Shown here in pieces: positions 21,079-21,225 of a stretch of DNA of 21,225 nt (position 1 is its first letter; each line of letters begins with the position of its first letter). A program made the position numbers and the translations under genes. The notes below the pieces were generated by a model. The model searched no databases and was not told the origin of the DNA. It saw only the letters and a list, made by a program, of their open reading frames with translations. Source of the DNA: Nitrospirota bacterium (lineage in GTDB: Bacteria; Nitrospinota_A; UBA7883; JACRGQ01); contig JAJRYD010000021.1 in NCBI GenBank assembly GCA_024275955.1, forward strand, positions 1-21,225. Reading direction: 5' to 3'.

Positions 21079-21225
21079 ATGGGCACGAAATCGAAGAAGG
21101 AGTATCTAAACAAGATACGAGAGAGATACAGGCAAGCCGGTATTGATGGCAAATCAGCAATACTCAACGAGTTTTGCCTTGTTTGCGGCTACAACCGCAA
21201 GTACGCAATAACCGTTCTCAACCGG
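21079..21225 (+). CDS. Integrase-core transposase, N-terminal fragment (continues past window)
   Basis: An ORF of 49 codons from ATG 21079, open to the window end. The ribosome site GGAGG (21068-21072) has a 6 nt spacer. The sequence (KKEYLNKIRERYRQAG, KSAILNEFCLVCGYNRKYAI, TVLNR) matches my recollection of the N-terminal helix-turn-helix region of integrase-catalytic-domain transposases common in environmental Proteobacteria. The catalytic DDE domain would lie outside. The gene diverges from carD. An imperfect palindrome GAGACAAATTGCCTC (21033-21047) in the gap may belong to the IS end. Confidence 0.7.
   Translation, partial: MGTKSKKEYLNKIRERYRQAGIDGKSAILNEFCLVCGYNRKYAITVLNR

Noticed and set aside
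1-21225. tRNA, rRNA or known riboswitch genes
   Set aside because: No cloverleaf, rRNA-like segment or recognised riboswitch motif was seen by eye in either strand; a covariance-model scan was not possible.

Overview
The window looks like a Gram-negative, flagellated bacterium of moderate GC content. Three features fit a deltaproteobacterial-type lineage (Desulfobacterota/Myxococcota-like) or a close relative: a complete type II secretion (T2SS) operon ending in a GspN of the kind found there, an adjacent carD-ispD pair, and bacteriohemerythrins next to flagellar genes. This is an inference from gene content; no phylogeny could be run.

Layout. (1) 1-3152, + strand: the C-terminal part of a flagellin, a FlaG-like gene with a strong terminator, fliD with a possible sigma-28 promoter, and fliS. 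(2) 3153-4862: two tandem bacteriohemerythrin genes lying between two inverted copies of a ~130 bp repeat. (3) 4863-17501, - strand: a complete, tightly packed T2SS operon in canonical order, gspC-D-E-F-G-H-I-J-K-L-M-N, many junctions overlapping by 1-8 nt, with a hairpin terminator at the gspN stop codon. No prepilin peptidase (GspO) is present. (4) 17502-19367, + strand: a ~620 nt divergent intergenic region with a good sigma-28 promoter and a long, hairpin-rich 5' leader, then a second complete flagellin gene, a hairpin, and a third copy of the ~130 bp repeat. (5) 19368-21225: a 56-codon hypothetical gene (+), a 117 bp MITE-like element with TTTA flanks abutting the ispD stop codon, ispD and carD (- strand), and the 5' end of an integrase-core transposase gene (+) that runs off the window.

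The most unusual signal is in the three minor pseudopilin genes gspH, gspI and gspJ. Each has a prepilin leader of about 90-114 codons, where 6-15 is normal; gspG and gspK in the same operon have normal leaders of 14 and 9. The extra sequence is built from one family of palindrome-rich ~105-122 bp repeats, all in the same orientation. In all three genes the repeat runs to within 0-2 codons of the glycine at the prepilin-peptidase cleavage site. A perfect 105 bp (35-codon) tandem array also lies between gspI and gspJ, inside a 113-codon ORF coupled by ATGA-type overlaps to both neighbours. The repeat is read in two different frames, and its palindrome shows a compensatory base-pair change, so the nucleic acid rather than a peptide appears to be conserved. 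This resembles Rickettsia palindromic elements, which insert in frame into genes, but here the insertions sit where prepilin peptidase would remove the product from the mature protein.

Functionally, the window joins motility (filament subunits, cap and chaperone), oxygen or redox-linked hemerythrins, protein export across the outer membrane, isoprenoid precursor synthesis (IspD) and an RNA-polymerase-binding regulator (CarD), with several small mobile sequences in the spacers.
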